Source: Streptomyces sp. S4.7
GTDB taxonomy: Bacteria > Actinomycetota > Actinomycetes > Streptomycetales > Streptomycetaceae
DNA: 64,000 nt
Assembly (NCBI RefSeq): GCF_010384365.1
Contig: NZ_CP048397.1
Coordinates: 2,604,001-2,668,000, forward strand
Direction of reading: 5' to 3'
Shown piece by piece: positions 25,500 through 34,261 of this stretch (positions are counted from its first letter, which is position 1; every line of letters starts with the position of its first letter). The translations under genes were made by a program, and so were the position numbers. The notes under the pieces are model-generated. The model was not told the origin of the DNA. It was given only the letters and a program-made list of their open reading frames with translations, and ran no database searches.

Positions 25500-27146
25500 T
25501 CACACGTTCGGGGGCGGTCCCTCGATCGGGCGTCCGAGACTCGCGGAGTCCCCGTTCGGCGCCGGGCGCCGCTGCCAGGGCAACGGGCCGCCGGGCGGCC
25601 GGTAATCGACCCCGAGCGCGTCAAGGCGCTTGTAGTGCACGGTCATTCGCCGTTCGAAATCCGTGAAGTCACGGTCCGCGGACGCGGGCAGGGCGGACCA
25701 GGCGACCTCGGCGAACGCGCAGAGTCTCGGGAAGAGCTGGTAGTCGACACGGGAACGGTCCTGCATCACCTCGGTCCACACATTGGCCTGGGTGCCCAGG
25801 ACATGGGCGGCGTCGGCGCCGGTCAGCTCCGGCGGCACGGGCTCGAAGCGGTAGACGTCCTCCAGCGTGCGGACGTATCCGATGGGCATCGGCTCGTCCG
25901 CGCCCGCCGCCTGCCGGTGGTCCAGGTAGACCTGCTGCTCGGGGCACATGACGACGTCGTGGCCGGCCTTGGCGGCCGCGATCCCGCCGGCGTATCCGCG
26001 CCAGGAGGAGACGGCGGCGCCCGGCGCCAGACCGCCCTCCAGGATCTCGTCCCAGCCGATGAGGCGCCGGCCGCGCGCGGAGAGCCAGCCGTCGAAGTGC
26101 CGGATGAACCAGGACTGGAGCTCGTCCTCGTCGGCCAGGCCGAGTTCACGGATCCGCTCCTGGGCGGCGGGCGAGCGCTTCCACTGGTCCTTGGGGCACT
26201 CGTCGCCGCCGATGTGGATGAACGGCGAGGTGGCGGCCGGGAAGAGGTCGAGCAACTCCTCGAAGACGCCCTCGAAGAAACGCAGGGTGCTGTCGGAGGG
26301 CGCGAGCACGTTCGGGTTGACGCCCCAGGTGTCCCAGACCTCCAGCGCCGAGGTGTCGACGACGTCCGTGTTGCCCAGCTCGGGATAGGCGGAGATGGCT
26401 GCCTGCGAGTGGCCCGGGACGTCGATCTCGGGGACGACGGAGATGTGCCGCTCGGCGGCGTACGCGACGATCTCGCGGATGTCGTCCTGGGTGTAGAAAC
26501 CGCCGTGCGGCTTCTCGTCCCAGATGTCCGAGAACCGGTGGCCGTACTTGGTCCGCGACCGCCACGCGCCGACCTCGGTCAGCTTCGGGTACCGCTTGAT
26601 CTGGACGCGCCAGCCCTGGTCGTCCGTGAGGTGGAAGTGGAAGACGTTGAGCTTGTGCGCGGCCATCAGGTCCAGGAAGCGCAGGACGCCGTCCTTGGGC
26701 ATGAAGTGCCGTGACACGTCGAGCATGACGCCGCGCCAGCCGAAGCGGGGGCTGTCCTCGATGACCTGACGGGGGATCTCCTGCCGTACGCCGGGGGACA
26801 GGGGCGCGCGGCGGAACGCCTTGGGGCCGAGGAGCTGACGGAGCGTCTGGGCGCCCCAGAAGACACCGGCCGCGCTGCCGCCGTGGATCTCCGCGCCCCA
26901 CTCGGCGGTGATGTCCAGCCGGTACGCCTCGGGGGCCATGGACTCGTCGATCCGCAGCGACACCGCGTTGCTGCCGCCGGGCGGGCCGGGGGCGAGCGGG
27001 AGCCCCAGGGCCGCCCCGAGAGTGGTGCGCAGCCAGCGCTCGGTGCCCTCGGTCCCGGGCGCCGCCCAGAGCGTGGTGGCCGAGTCGGGGACGAAGCCAC
27101 CGCTCTGCGGGCCTTCGACACTGACAGGCGCCGGGATCAGGTCCAT
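25500..27146 (-). CDS. Beta-N-acetylhexosaminidase (GH20)
   Basis: A 548-aa glycosidase that removes terminal N-acetylglucosamine or N-acetylgalactosamine from chitin fragments or glycans. It has an N-terminal GH20b domain (about residues 1-140) and a (beta/alpha)8 catalytic domain containing GWRGVMLDVSRHFMP and the catalytic Asp-Glu pair in HIGGDECPK; HFHLTDDQGWR is also typical. No signal peptide is seen, suggesting a cytosolic enzyme acting on imported oligosaccharides. The start MDLIPAPVS was preferred over an ATG 11 codons earlier because it gives a family-like N-terminus. It appears to be a single-gene unit. Confidence 0.95.
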   Translation of the reverse strand: MDLIPAPVSVEGPQSGGFVPDSATTLWAAPGTEGTERWLRTTLGAALGLPLAPGPPGGSNAVSLRIDESMAPEAYRLDITAEWGAEIHGGSAAGVFWGAQTLRQLLGPKAFRRAPLSPGVRQEIPRQVIEDSPRFGWRGVMLDVSRHFMPKDGVLRFLDLMAAHKLNVFHFHLTDDQGWRVQIKRYPKLTEVGAWRSRTKYGHRFSDIWDEKPHGGFYTQDDIREIVAYAAERHISVVPEIDVPGHSQAAISAYPELGNTDVVDTSALEVWDTWGVNPNVLAPSDSTLRFFEGVFEELLDLFPAATSPFIHIGGDECPKDQWKRSPAAQERIRELGLADEDELQSWFIRHFDGWLSARGRRLIGWDEILEGGLAPGAAVSSWRGYAGGIAAAKAGHDVVMCPEQQVYLDHRQAAGADEPMPIGYVRTLEDVYRFEPVPPELTGADAAHVLGTQANVWTEVMQDRSRVDYQLFPRLCAFAEVAWSALPASADRDFTDFERRMTVHYKRLDALGVDYRPPGGPLPWQRRPAPNGDSASLGRPIEGPPPNV

Positions 27147-27337
27147 CTCGTCAGTCCTCAGTCCTCGTTCGGCTGGCATATGCCGGAGTCAATGGGTCGT
27201 TGAACGTCCGGGCTGGACACTAGGCCCGGCCCTGACGAACGGACAAGTGGTCTCGACCAATCGGTGACCAGGCACACGTGTACCCGCCATCCGCCCGTGT
27301 ACCCCCGCCTACCCCGCCCGTGCCCCCGCGAACGCGA

Positions 27338-27375
27338 ACCGCCCCGGGGCGCGATGGAACGCACCCCGGGGCGGT
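27338..27375 (-). terminator. GC-rich hairpin downstream of the DUF3039 gene
   Basis: ACCGCCCCGGGG (27338-27349) pairs perfectly with 27364-27375 across a 14-nt loop, 35 nt past the stop of the DUF3039 gene on the minus strand. No long T run follows, as is common for terminators in Streptomyces. Confidence 0.7.
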
Positions 27376-27409
27376 CGAACCTGCCGGGCTACCGGAAGAA
27401 GAGCCGGTT

Positions 27410-27712
27410 CTAGCTCTTGCCCTTGCCGCTCTTGTCCTTGCCGCCCTTGTCCTTGTCCCCGCCGGGGCCCATGGACTCGTAGATCTCCTTGCACATCGGA
27501 CAGACCGGGTACTTCTTGGGGTCGCGCCCCGGGACCCAGACCTTCCCGCAGAGTGCCACCACCGGAGTGCCGTCGAGGGCACTCGCCATGATCTTGTCCT
27601 TCTGGACGTAATGGGCGAAGCGCTCGTGGTCGCCGTCGCCGTGCGACACCTTCGGTGTCGGCTCCACGAGGGTGCCCGTACCTGCCCCGCGCTCGGGCTC
27701 AAGAGTGCTCAT
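27410..27712 (-). CDS. DUF3039-family small zinc-binding-like protein
   Basis: A 100-aa protein conserved in actinobacteria (DUF3039) with unknown function. The core holds HERFAHYVQKDKI, a Cys in VVALCGKVWVPG and a CxxC pair in YPVCPMCKEIYE, which together with a His could bind zinc. The tail is Lys/Gly/Asp-rich (DKDKGGKDKSGKGKS) and probably disordered. The ATG at 27712 (MSTLEPERG) was chosen over a long upstream extension that lacks family similarity. Soluble, with no signal peptide. Confidence 0.88.
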   Translation of the reverse strand: MSTLEPERGAGTGTLVEPTPKVSHGDGDHERFAHYVQKDKIMASALDGTPVVALCGKVWVPGRDPKKYPVCPMCKEIYESMGPGGDKDKGGKDKSGKGKS

Positions 27713-27792
27713 AACCGCCAAGGGTACCCACCCTCGCGCCATCCTGAAGGCCCCGGGCCCGAAGGGGTGTCCCGCGCTCCGCGACCACCCGC

Positions 27793-28593
27793 TCACGCGT
27801 CGCGTCGACGCAGCGTGACGAGCCCCCCGCAGAGCGCCGCGGCCGTCCACAGCAGCAGCACCGCGAGGCCGCCCCAGGCGCCCACGTCGATCCGGTCGTC
27901 GGGGACGACCCGCAGGATCCGGGCCCCGGCGACATTGGGCAGATACCGCGCGACGGCCCCGACGCCGGGCAGGCTCGCGAGAATGTCCGAGACGATGAAG
28001 AACAGCGGGACGAGGATGCCGAGCGCCAGGACCGTGCTGCGGAGCATCATCGCGACACCGGCGGAAATCAGACACAGCAGCGTCAGGTAGACGGCGAGCC
28101 CGACGACCGCGCGCAGCGAGCCCGGGTCGCCGAGCGAGGCGTTCTGCCGCTCCCCCATCGCCGTCTGCGCGACGGCGAAGGTCACGAAGGCGGTGGGCAG
28201 GGTCACCGCGAAGGCCGTCACGGCGACGGCGGTGAGCTTCGCCGCGCCGAACACGCCCCGGCGCGGTACGGCGGTGAGCGAGGCCCGGACCGTCCCGGAC
28301 GAATACTCGGCGCCCACCGCGAGCACCCCGAAGCAGACGAGCGCGAGCTGCGCGACATTTGTGCCGGCGAAGCCGAAGCCGACCGCGTCAAACTCGGGCT
28401 TGGCCCCGAAGTCGTCGTAATTGCCCTTGATCACCGAGCCGTAGAGATACCCGATGCCGACCGAGAGGCCCACGACGGCGGCCAGGTTCCACCAAGTGGA
28501 ACGGAGCGTACGGAGCTTGAGCCCCTCGGCGGACAGGACGGCCAGGAAGTGACCCGCCGGACGGCGGCCGGACCCGCCGCGTACCGCGCTCAT
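27793..28593 (-). CDS. ABC-2 type exporter permease
   Basis: A 266-aa membrane protein with about six hydrophobic helices and the N-terminal signature AEGLKLRTLRSTWW seen in ABC-2 permeases of ATPase/permease export pairs. Its start overlaps the ATPase stop by 4 nt, so the two form one exporter. These systems export antibiotics, peptides or lipids. The divergent neighbour is a two-component system, which often regulates such a transporter. No substrate can be inferred. Confidence 0.9.
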   Translation of the reverse strand: MSAVRGGSGRRPAGHFLAVLSAEGLKLRTLRSTWWNLAAVVGLSVGIGYLYGSVIKGNYDDFGAKPEFDAVGFGFAGTNVAQLALVCFGVLAVGAEYSSGTVRASLTAVPRRGVFGAAKLTAVAVTAFAVTLPTAFVTFAVAQTAMGERQNASLGDPGSLRAVVGLAVYLTLLCLISAGVAMMLRSTVLALGILVPLFFIVSDILASLPGVGAVARYLPNVAGARILRVVPDDRIDVGAWGGLAVLLLWTAAALCGGLVTLRRRDA

Positions 28594-29306
28594 CGCACAC
28601 CGCCCGACGTCAGCCGCATGAAAGCCTCTTCGAGTGAGCCGGCCGGACCCGCGTGCGTACGGACGATCTCGTCCACAGCGCCCTCCGCGAGGAGTCTGCC
28701 GTGCCCGATCACCACGACGTGGTCGACGGTCAGCGCCGCCTCGCTCATCAGGTGCGAGGAGACCAGGACCGTCCGCCCCTCGGCGGCCAGCTCCCGCATC
28801 AGGGTGCGGATCCAGACAATGCCCTCGGGGTCGAGCCCGTTGACCGGCTCGTCCAGCAGCAGCACGCCCGGGTCGCCGAGCAGCGCGGCGGCGATCCCGA
28901 GCCGCTGCCTCATGCCCAGCGAGAACGTCTTCACACGGCGGCCCGCGACACCGTCGAGCCCGGTCATGCCGATCGCCTCGTCCACACGGCTGTCCGGAAT
29001 GCGATTGGTCCTGGCGAGACAGCGCAGATGGGCGCGGGCGGTCCGCCCGCCGTGCACGCAGGAGGCTTCGAGCAGCGCGCCCACCGTACGCAGCGGATCG
29101 CGCAGCCGTCCGTAAGGACGCCCGTTGATCAGGGCGCGCCCCCGGGTCGGGCGGTCGAGGGCCAGCAGCATGCGCAGCGTGGTGGATTTACCGGCGCCGT
29201 TGGGGCCGAGGAAGCCCGTGACGCGGCCCGGTGCGACCGCGAAGGACAGCGCGTCCACGGCGGTCGTCGAGCCGTAACGCTTGGTCAGGTCAGACACTTC
29301 GATCAT
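28590..29306 (-). CDS. ABC exporter ATPase
   Basis: A 238-aa ATPase beginning MIEVSDLTKRYGS. Motifs: Walker A GPNGAGKSTTLRM, signature FSLGMRQRLGIAAALL, Walker B VLLLDEPVNGLDPEG and switch His in TVLVSSHLMSE. The 'GMRQR' form of the signature is typical of the BcrA/DrrA-like antibiotic-export family. It pairs with the downstream ABC-2 permease. A longer upstream frame was rejected as it runs into the divergent promoter region. Confidence 0.95.
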   Translation of the reverse strand: MIEVSDLTKRYGSTTAVDALSFAVAPGRVTGFLGPNGAGKSTTLRMLLALDRPTRGRALINGRPYGRLRDPLRTVGALLEASCVHGGRTARAHLRCLARTNRIPDSRVDEAIGMTGLDGVAGRRVKTFSLGMRQRLGIAAALLGDPGVLLLDEPVNGLDPEGIVWIRTLMRELAAEGRTVLVSSHLMSEAALTVDHVVVIGHGRLLAEGAVDEIVRTHAGPAGSLEEAFMRLTSGGVR

Positions 29307-29419
29307 GCGCCGTACGCTCCCGCCCGCGCCGCCGTCCGCGCATCGGGCCGGGGGCGGAGCGGCGCCCTCTCCCTCTCGGGAGGGAGGCGGTGGACGCCCG
29401 CCACCTCTACGGTCGGAGC

Positions 29420-30712
29420 ATGAGCGTCGACAGCCGCGCACGAGCGGTGTTCGGGCGCCGCGTCCCCGCACTCCTCGGGCGTGGCCTCGTGGCCGAGCGT
29501 GCCGTTGTGGGGCGAGACGCGCTCATCGTTCTCGTGTACGCCCTGCTGCTCACCGCCACCGGCAGCCCCGACGCCACCGTGCCGGGAGGGGCGAGCGGGA
29601 CGACGGTCGGCGACCAGGAGGTGCCGCTCTGGCTCCAGTCGTCGCTGATGGCCGCCGCGACGCTCCCGGTGGCGCTGCGCCGCCTCGCCCCGCTGCCGGT
29701 CTTCTGCTGGGTGAGCGGGGTGTCCGCCGTCGCCGTGGTCTGCGAAGCCCTCTGGGACCCGTTCCTGCCGGCCGCGTTCGCGCTCTACACGGTCACGGTG
29801 ACGCGCGAGGGCCGCCGCTGGTGGGAGCGCCGGCTGCCCGGTCTGGCGATCCTCCTGCTGTCCGTCGCCGCTCTGTTCGCGCCGTCGGACTTGGCGGACA
29901 CGTACTGGTGGTCGACGGGCCCCGGCCAACTGCTGCTCGGTTTCGCCGCGCTGCTGGCCGCCGGGGAGCTGGGCCGGGTCGTACGGGAGCGGCGCGCCCT
30001 GGTGCTGCGGACGGGGCAGCAGATGGCCCAGCGCGCCGTCACCGAGGAGCGGCTGCGGATCGCCAGGGAGCTGCACGACGTGGTCACGCACTCGATGGGC
30101 CTGATCGTGGTCAAGGCGAGTGTGGCCAACCATGTCGTTCGGACCCGGCCCGAGGAGGCGCACGACGCGCTGCGGATCATCGAGGCCACCGGCCGGGGGG
30201 CGCTCACCGAGATGCGGCACATGCTCGGTGTGCTGCGCTCCGACACCACCGGCGAGCGTCTGCCGGCCGCGCTCGGCCCGGCCCCGGGACCCGGCGCCCT
30301 GCCCGAACTGGCCCGCCGCGCGGGCGCGGAGCTGACCGCCGAGGGGCTCGACGGGCTGCCTGAGGGTGTGGGGCTGGCCGTCCACCGGATCGTTCAGGAG
30401 GCGCTGACGAACGTGCTGCGGCACGCGGGCCCCGCGGCGCCCTGCCGGGTGCGGGTCACTGCCGCCGACGGTGTGATCCACGTCGAGGTCGTGGACGACG
30501 GGTGGCCCTTCGAGACCGGCGTGCCCGTCGAACGGCATCGGCGCGAGACCCGGCGCCCCGAGGGCCACGGCCTGGTGGGCATGCGCGAGCGCGTCGCCCT
30601 GTACGGCGGCACGTTCACTGCCGGTCCCCGGGACACCGGCGGTTTCGCGGTACGGGCGACCCTGCCGTACGCCGAGCCGCCCGCCGACGCGCGCGTGGAG
30701 GCCGCCCGGTGA
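29420..30712 (+). CDS. Sensor histidine kinase (HisKA_3, NarL-system type)
   Basis: A 430-aa kinase with an N-terminal membrane domain of four to five helices and no extracellular sensor domain of note. The dimerisation/phosphoacceptor domain has the His in ARELHDVVTHSMGLI (around residue 219). The C-terminal ATPase domain carries GLAVHRIVQEALTNVLRHA (N box) and GHGLVGMRERVALYGG (G box). The ATG at 29420 follows GGAG; 4-nt overlap with the response-regulator gene. Divergent from the ABC exporter, so it probably senses the exporter's substrate or envelope stress. Confidence 0.94.
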   Translation: MSVDSRARAVFGRRVPALLGRGLVAERAVVGRDALIVLVYALLLTATGSPDATVPGGASGTTVGDQEVPLWLQSSLMAAATLPVALRRLAPLPVFCWVSGVSAVAVVCEALWDPFLPAAFALYTVTVTREGRRWWERRLPGLAILLLSVAALFAPSDLADTYWWSTGPGQLLLGFAALLAAGELGRVVRERRALVLRTGQQMAQRAVTEERLRIARELHDVVTHSMGLIVVKASVANHVVRTRPEEAHDALRIIEATGRGALTEMRHMLGVLRSDTTGERLPAALGPAPGPGALPELARRAGAELTAEGLDGLPEGVGLAVHRIVQEALTNVLRHAGPAAPCRVRVTAADGVIHVEVVDDGWPFETGVPVERHRRETRRPEGHGLVGMRERVALYGGTFTAGPRDTGGFAVRATLPYAEPPADARVEAAR

Positions 30713-31479
30713 TCCGTGTGCTGGTCGCCGACGACCAGGCTCTGCTGCGCGGGAGTCTGCGGCTGCTCGTGGACGCCGAGCCGGGGATGGTGGCCGTCGG
30801 AGAGGCGGCGGACGGGGCGGAGGCGGTACGGCTGACCGCCGCCACACGCCCCGACGTGGTGCTGATGGATGTGCGCATGCCGGGCGTGGACGGGATCGAG
30901 GCGACGCGTCTGATCTGCGCTCCACCGAAGACCTCACCGAACGCGGGGCCTGCCGAACGAGCGCCGGGCGGCGGTCCGCACGTACTGATCCTGACCATGT
31001 TCGACCTGGACGAGTACGTGTACGGCGCGCTGCGCGCGGGCGCCGGCGGCTTCCTCCTCAAAGACGCCCCGCCCGCCGAACTGCTCGCCGCGATCCGGGT
31101 GGTGGCGGCCGGTGAGGCGCTGATCGCCCCGGCGGTCACGCGCAGGCTGATCGCCGAGTTCGCCCGCAGACCCGGCCCGGTACGGCGCGACAGCGCGGGG
31201 CTCGCCGGGGTCACCGACCGGGAGCGCGACGTGCTGGAGCTGGTCGCGCGGGGCCTGACGAACACCGAGATCGCCCAGCGGCTGTTCGTCGGTCTGTCGA
31301 CGGTGAAGACCCATGTGAGCCATCTGCTCACCAAGTTCGGGGCGCGGGACCGGGCGCAGCTGGTGATCGTGGCGTACGAGACCGGCCTGGTCACCGCCGG
31401 GATCTCGGCGCCAGGCAGCCGTCAGCCCGACGAAGGCGCCCGCGCGGCACGTCAGTTGAGCGAGGGGTCGTCCGGATAG
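30709..31479 (+). CDS. NarL/LuxR-family response regulator
   Basis: A 256-aa regulator starting at GTG. The receiver domain has the phospho-Asp in VVLMDVRMPGVDGIEA (about residue 55), and the C-terminal LuxR-type HTH contains LTNTEIAQRLFVGLSTVKTH. Oddity: about 24 extra Pro/Ala/Gly-rich residues (ICAPPKTSPNAGPAERAPGG region) are inserted in the receiver domain between helix 3 and strand 4, where most relatives have a short loop. Its 3' end overlaps the convergent AlgH gene by 28 nt. Confidence 0.94.
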   Translation: MIRVLVADDQALLRGSLRLLVDAEPGMVAVGEAADGAEAVRLTAATRPDVVLMDVRMPGVDGIEATRLICAPPKTSPNAGPAERAPGGGPHVLILTMFDLDEYVYGALRAGAGGFLLKDAPPAELLAAIRVVAAGEALIAPAVTRRLIAEFARRPGPVRRDSAGLAGVTDRERDVLELVARGLTNTEIAQRLFVGLSTVKTHVSHLLTKFGARDRAQLVIVAYETGLVTAGISAPGSRQPDEGARAARQLSEGSSG

Positions 31480-32012
31480 GTCGCGACCATGGCGAGTTCG
31501 CTGCGCTGTCGGCGCAGCACCGCGCGCCACAGGCTCTCGGGGCGCGGGGACGACACGTCGCCGGGCTCCGACTCGACCACGTACCAGGCGCCTTCGGTCA
31601 GTTCGTTCTCCAGCTGGCCCGGCCCCCAGCCCGCGTATCCGGCGAAGATCCGCAGCGAGCCGAGCGCCCGCGCGAGCAGTTCGGGCGGTGTCTCCAGATC
31701 GACGAGGCCGATCGCGCCGTGCACCCGCCGCCAGCCGAGCGGCCCCTCGTCGCCGGGGATGACGGCGAGGCCGAGCGCCGAGTCGAGGGAGACCGGACCG
31801 CCCTGGAAGACGACGCCGGGATCCCCGGCGAGGTCGCCCCAGGACTCCAGGATGTCCCCGACGTCCACCGGGGTGGGCCGGTTGAGAACCACGCCGAGCG
31901 AGCCCTCCTCGTCGTGGTCGAGCAGGAGCACCACCGCGCGGTCGAAGTTCGGATCCGCCAGGGCCGGAGTCGCGACGAGCAGCCGCCCTGTGAGCGAGGA
32001 CACCTCGGTCAT
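31452..32012 (-). CDS. YqgE/AlgH-family protein
   Basis: A 186-aa protein of the UPF0301/AlgH family. Typical segments are LTGRLLVATPALADPNFDRA at the N-terminus, LDHDEEGSLGVVLNRP and the motif GYAGWGPGQLENEL. The molecular role of the family is not firmly known. The start MTEVSSLTG was chosen over an ATG seven codons earlier. Its last nine codons overlap, on the opposite strand, the end of the response-regulator gene. The divergent neighbour is murA. Confidence 0.92.
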   Translation of the reverse strand: MTEVSSLTGRLLVATPALADPNFDRAVVLLLDHDEEGSLGVVLNRPTPVDVGDILESWGDLAGDPGVVFQGGPVSLDSALGLAVIPGDEGPLGWRRVHGAIGLVDLETPPELLARALGSLRIFAGYAGWGPGQLENELTEGAWYVVESEPGDVSSPRPESLWRAVLRRQRSELAMVATYPDDPSLN

Positions 32013-32230
32013 GCGACACATGATCCCGCACATTGGCCTTCGTTGGGGCCCGCGCGGCAGAGTGGGCGTGATAGCAGCTCAGGCGCACGGCGGCACGGGG
32101 CGCGCGAGGACGCGCCGTAACCGGGACCGAAGTGGACACCACCTGAAAGGTGACTCATCGCAACGGACGCCGAACAGAAAGTGTTCCGTCACCTTCCCTA
32201 CGGCTTCAGGACGTCCGATGCCTTACGGGA

Positions 32231-32261
32231 GAGGGGCCCGAGCCCCTTACCCTTTTGCTTT
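32231..32261 (+). terminator. Possible short attenuator hairpin in the murA leader
   Basis: AGGGGC and GCCCCT (32232-32237 and 32242-32247) pair across CCGA and are followed by a T-rich run (TACCCTTTTGCTTT), about 37-50 nt before the murA start. It looks like a weak intrinsic terminator placed in the 5' leader. The stem is only 6-7 bp. Confidence 0.35.
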
Positions 32262-32297
32262 GGCCCCCTGTCCGACGACTCCCGGAACGCGAGATTC

Positions 32298-33638
32298 ATG
32301 ACCGGCACAGACGATGTAATGCTTGTCCACGGCGGAACCCCGCTGGAGGGCGAGATCCGCGTCCGCGGCGCGAAGAACCTGGTGCCGAAGGCCATGGTCG
32401 CCGCCCTGCTCGGCAGCGGGCCCAGCAGACTGCGCAACGTGCCCGACATCCGTGACGTACGGGTGGTCAGGGGGCTGCTCCAACTGCACGGTGTGACCGT
32501 CCGCCCCGGCGAGGAGCCGGGCGAACTGATCCTCGACCCGTCGCACGTCGAGAGCGCCAACGTCGCCGACATCGACGCCCACGCGGGCTCGTCACGCATC
32601 CCGATCCTGTTCTGCGGCCCGCTGCTGCACCGCCTCGGCCACGCGTTCATCCCGGGCCTCGGCGGCTGCGACATCGGCGGCCGGCCCATCGACTTCCACT
32701 TCGAGGTGCTGCGCCAGTTCGGCGCGACGATCGAGAAGCGGGCGGACGGGCAGTATCTGGAGGCCCCGCAGCGGCTGCGCGGCACGAAGATCCGGCTGCC
32801 GTACCCCTCGGTCGGCTCGACGGAGCAGGTGCTGCTGACGGCCGTCCTGGCCGAGGGCGTCACCGAGTTGTCGAACGCCGCCGTGGAACCGGAGATCGAG
32901 GACCTGATCTGCGTGCTCCAGAAGATGGGCGCGATCATCTCCATGGACACCGACCGGACGATCCGCATCACCGGTGTCGACAAGCTCGGCGGCTACAACC
33001 ACCGTGCCCTACCGGACCGTCTGGAGGCCGCCTCCTGGGCGTCGGCCGCGCTGGCGACCGAAGGCAACATCTATGTGCGCGGGGCCCAGCAGCGGTCGAT
33101 GATGACGTTCCTGAACACCTTCCGCAGGGTGGGCGGCGCGTTCGAGATCGACGACAAGGGCATCCGCTTCTGGCACCCGGGCGGCCCGCTGAACGCGATC
33201 GCCCTGGAGACCGACGTACACCCCGGTTTCCAGACCGACTGGCAGCAGCCGCTGGTGGTGGCGCTGACGCAGGCCGCTGGCCTGTCCATCGTCCACGAGA
33301 CGGTGTACGAGTCGCGGCTCGGCTTCACCTCGGCGCTCAACCAGATGGGCGCGCACATCCAGTTGTACCGGGAGTGCCTGGGCGGCTCGGACTGCCGGTT
33401 CGGCCAGCGCAACTTCCTGCACTCGGCCGTCGTATCGGGGCCCACGAAGCTCCAGGGCGCCGATCTGGTCATCCCCGACCTGCGCGGCGGCTTCTCGTAT
33501 CTGATCGCGGCGCTGGCGGCGCAGGGCACCTCCCGGGTGCACGGCATCGACCTGATCAACCGCGGCTACGAGAACTTCATGGAGAAGCTGGTCGAGCTGG
33601 GCGCGAAGGTCGAACTGCCGGGCCGCTCACTGGTCTGA
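32298..33638 (+). CDS. murA: UDP-N-acetylglucosamine 1-carboxyvinyltransferase
   Basis: A 446-aa EPSP-synthase-fold enzyme that adds enolpyruvate from PEP to UDP-GlcNAc, the first committed step of peptidoglycan synthesis in the cytosol. The catalytic Cys is present in LGGCDIGGRPID (around residue 125), so the enzyme should be fosfomycin-sensitive. Substrate-binding segments RGAKNLVPKAMVAA (the KN dyad) and TDWQQPLVV are visible. The ATG at 32298 (MTGTDDVML) was chosen over an upstream in-frame start whose 39 extra residues are not family-like. Transcribed alone, ended by a strong terminator shared with the convergent HU gene. Confidence 0.96.
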   Translation: MTGTDDVMLVHGGTPLEGEIRVRGAKNLVPKAMVAALLGSGPSRLRNVPDIRDVRVVRGLLQLHGVTVRPGEEPGELILDPSHVESANVADIDAHAGSSRIPILFCGPLLHRLGHAFIPGLGGCDIGGRPIDFHFEVLRQFGATIEKRADGQYLEAPQRLRGTKIRLPYPSVGSTEQVLLTAVLAEGVTELSNAAVEPEIEDLICVLQKMGAIISMDTDRTIRITGVDKLGGYNHRALPDRLEAASWASAALATEGNIYVRGAQQRSMMTFLNTFRRVGGAFEIDDKGIRFWHPGGPLNAIALETDVHPGFQTDWQQPLVVALTQAAGLSIVHETVYESRLGFTSALNQMGAHIQLYRECLGGSDCRFGQRNFLHSAVVSGPTKLQGADLVIPDLRGGFSYLIAALAAQGTSRVHGIDLINRGYENFMEKLVELGAKVELPGRSLV

Positions 33639-33655
33639 CGCCTGGCCCTCATGTG

Positions 33656-33693
33656 ACAAGGGCGGTCCCCCCGACCGGGGTGACCGCCCTTGT
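33656..33693. terminator. Bidirectional terminator between murA and hup
   Basis: A 12-bp perfect stem ACAAGGGCGGTC (33656-33667) and GACCGCCCTTGT (33682-33693) with a C/G-rich loop, lying between convergent genes 18 nt after the murA stop and 17 nt from the HU stop. Confidence 0.85.
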
Positions 33694-33709
33694 GCTCTGC
33701 CTGAGGGTG

Positions 33710-33991
33710 TTACTTGCCCTTGGCGGCTTCCTTGAGCTTGGAGCCCGCGGAGACCTTCACGCTGTAGCCGGCCGGGATCTGGATCGGGTCGCCGGTCTGC
33801 GGGTTACGAGCGGTGCGAGCGGCACGGTGGGTGCGCTCGAAGGTCAGGAAGCCGGGGATGGTGACCTTCTCGTCGCCCTTGGCGACGATCTCGCCAACGG
33901 TCTCGGCGAGGGCGGCCAGCACGGCGTCGGCATCCTTGCGAGTCACCTCGGCGCGGTCGGCCAGGGCGGCCACCAGCTCACTGCGGTTCAT
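33710..33991 (-). CDS. hupA: HU-family nucleoid DNA-binding protein
   Basis: A 93-aa histone-like protein that bends DNA and compacts the nucleoid as a dimer. The HU fold is clear: MNRSELVAALADRAEVTRKD, a GFLTFERTHRAARTARNPQT DNA-binding arm with Arg residues and conserved Pro, and a short Lys-rich end. It lacks the long Lys/Ala tail of the second Streptomyces HU (HupS), so it corresponds to HupA. A long upstream in-frame extension (to 34216) is not family-like and was rejected. The 270-bp upstream region should hold its promoter. Confidence 0.96.
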   Translation of the reverse strand: MNRSELVAALADRAEVTRKDADAVLAALAETVGEIVAKGDEKVTIPGFLTFERTHRAARTARNPQTGDPIQIPAGYSVKVSAGSKLKEAAKGK

Positions 33992-34261
33992 TTTGTTACT
34001 CCCGTGTTCTTCTTGCGTGTGAGGCGTGAGATCGAAGCCGATGCTGCCAGGACCCTCTGACAGTCCCTGTGACCGGGTCTGTCCTTCAGGTCTTCGCGCC
34101 CCAGTGGGGTATCCCCTGGACATAGTCCTTGAGAAAGCATCCTGCCCCCACCAGCGGCGGGAAAGCGAATCCGGGCCCTGAAACCCCCTTGGAGCAGCGG
34201 GCTCATGGTCCGCCACCCTAGAGGTGGGTGCACGGTGCCGCTAATCGCGACGCGCCGGGCG

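Noticed and set aside
33992..34216. Longer HU protein starting at 34216
   Set aside because: The extra 75 residues are not found in HU proteins and have poor third-position bias; the ATG at 33991 is standard.
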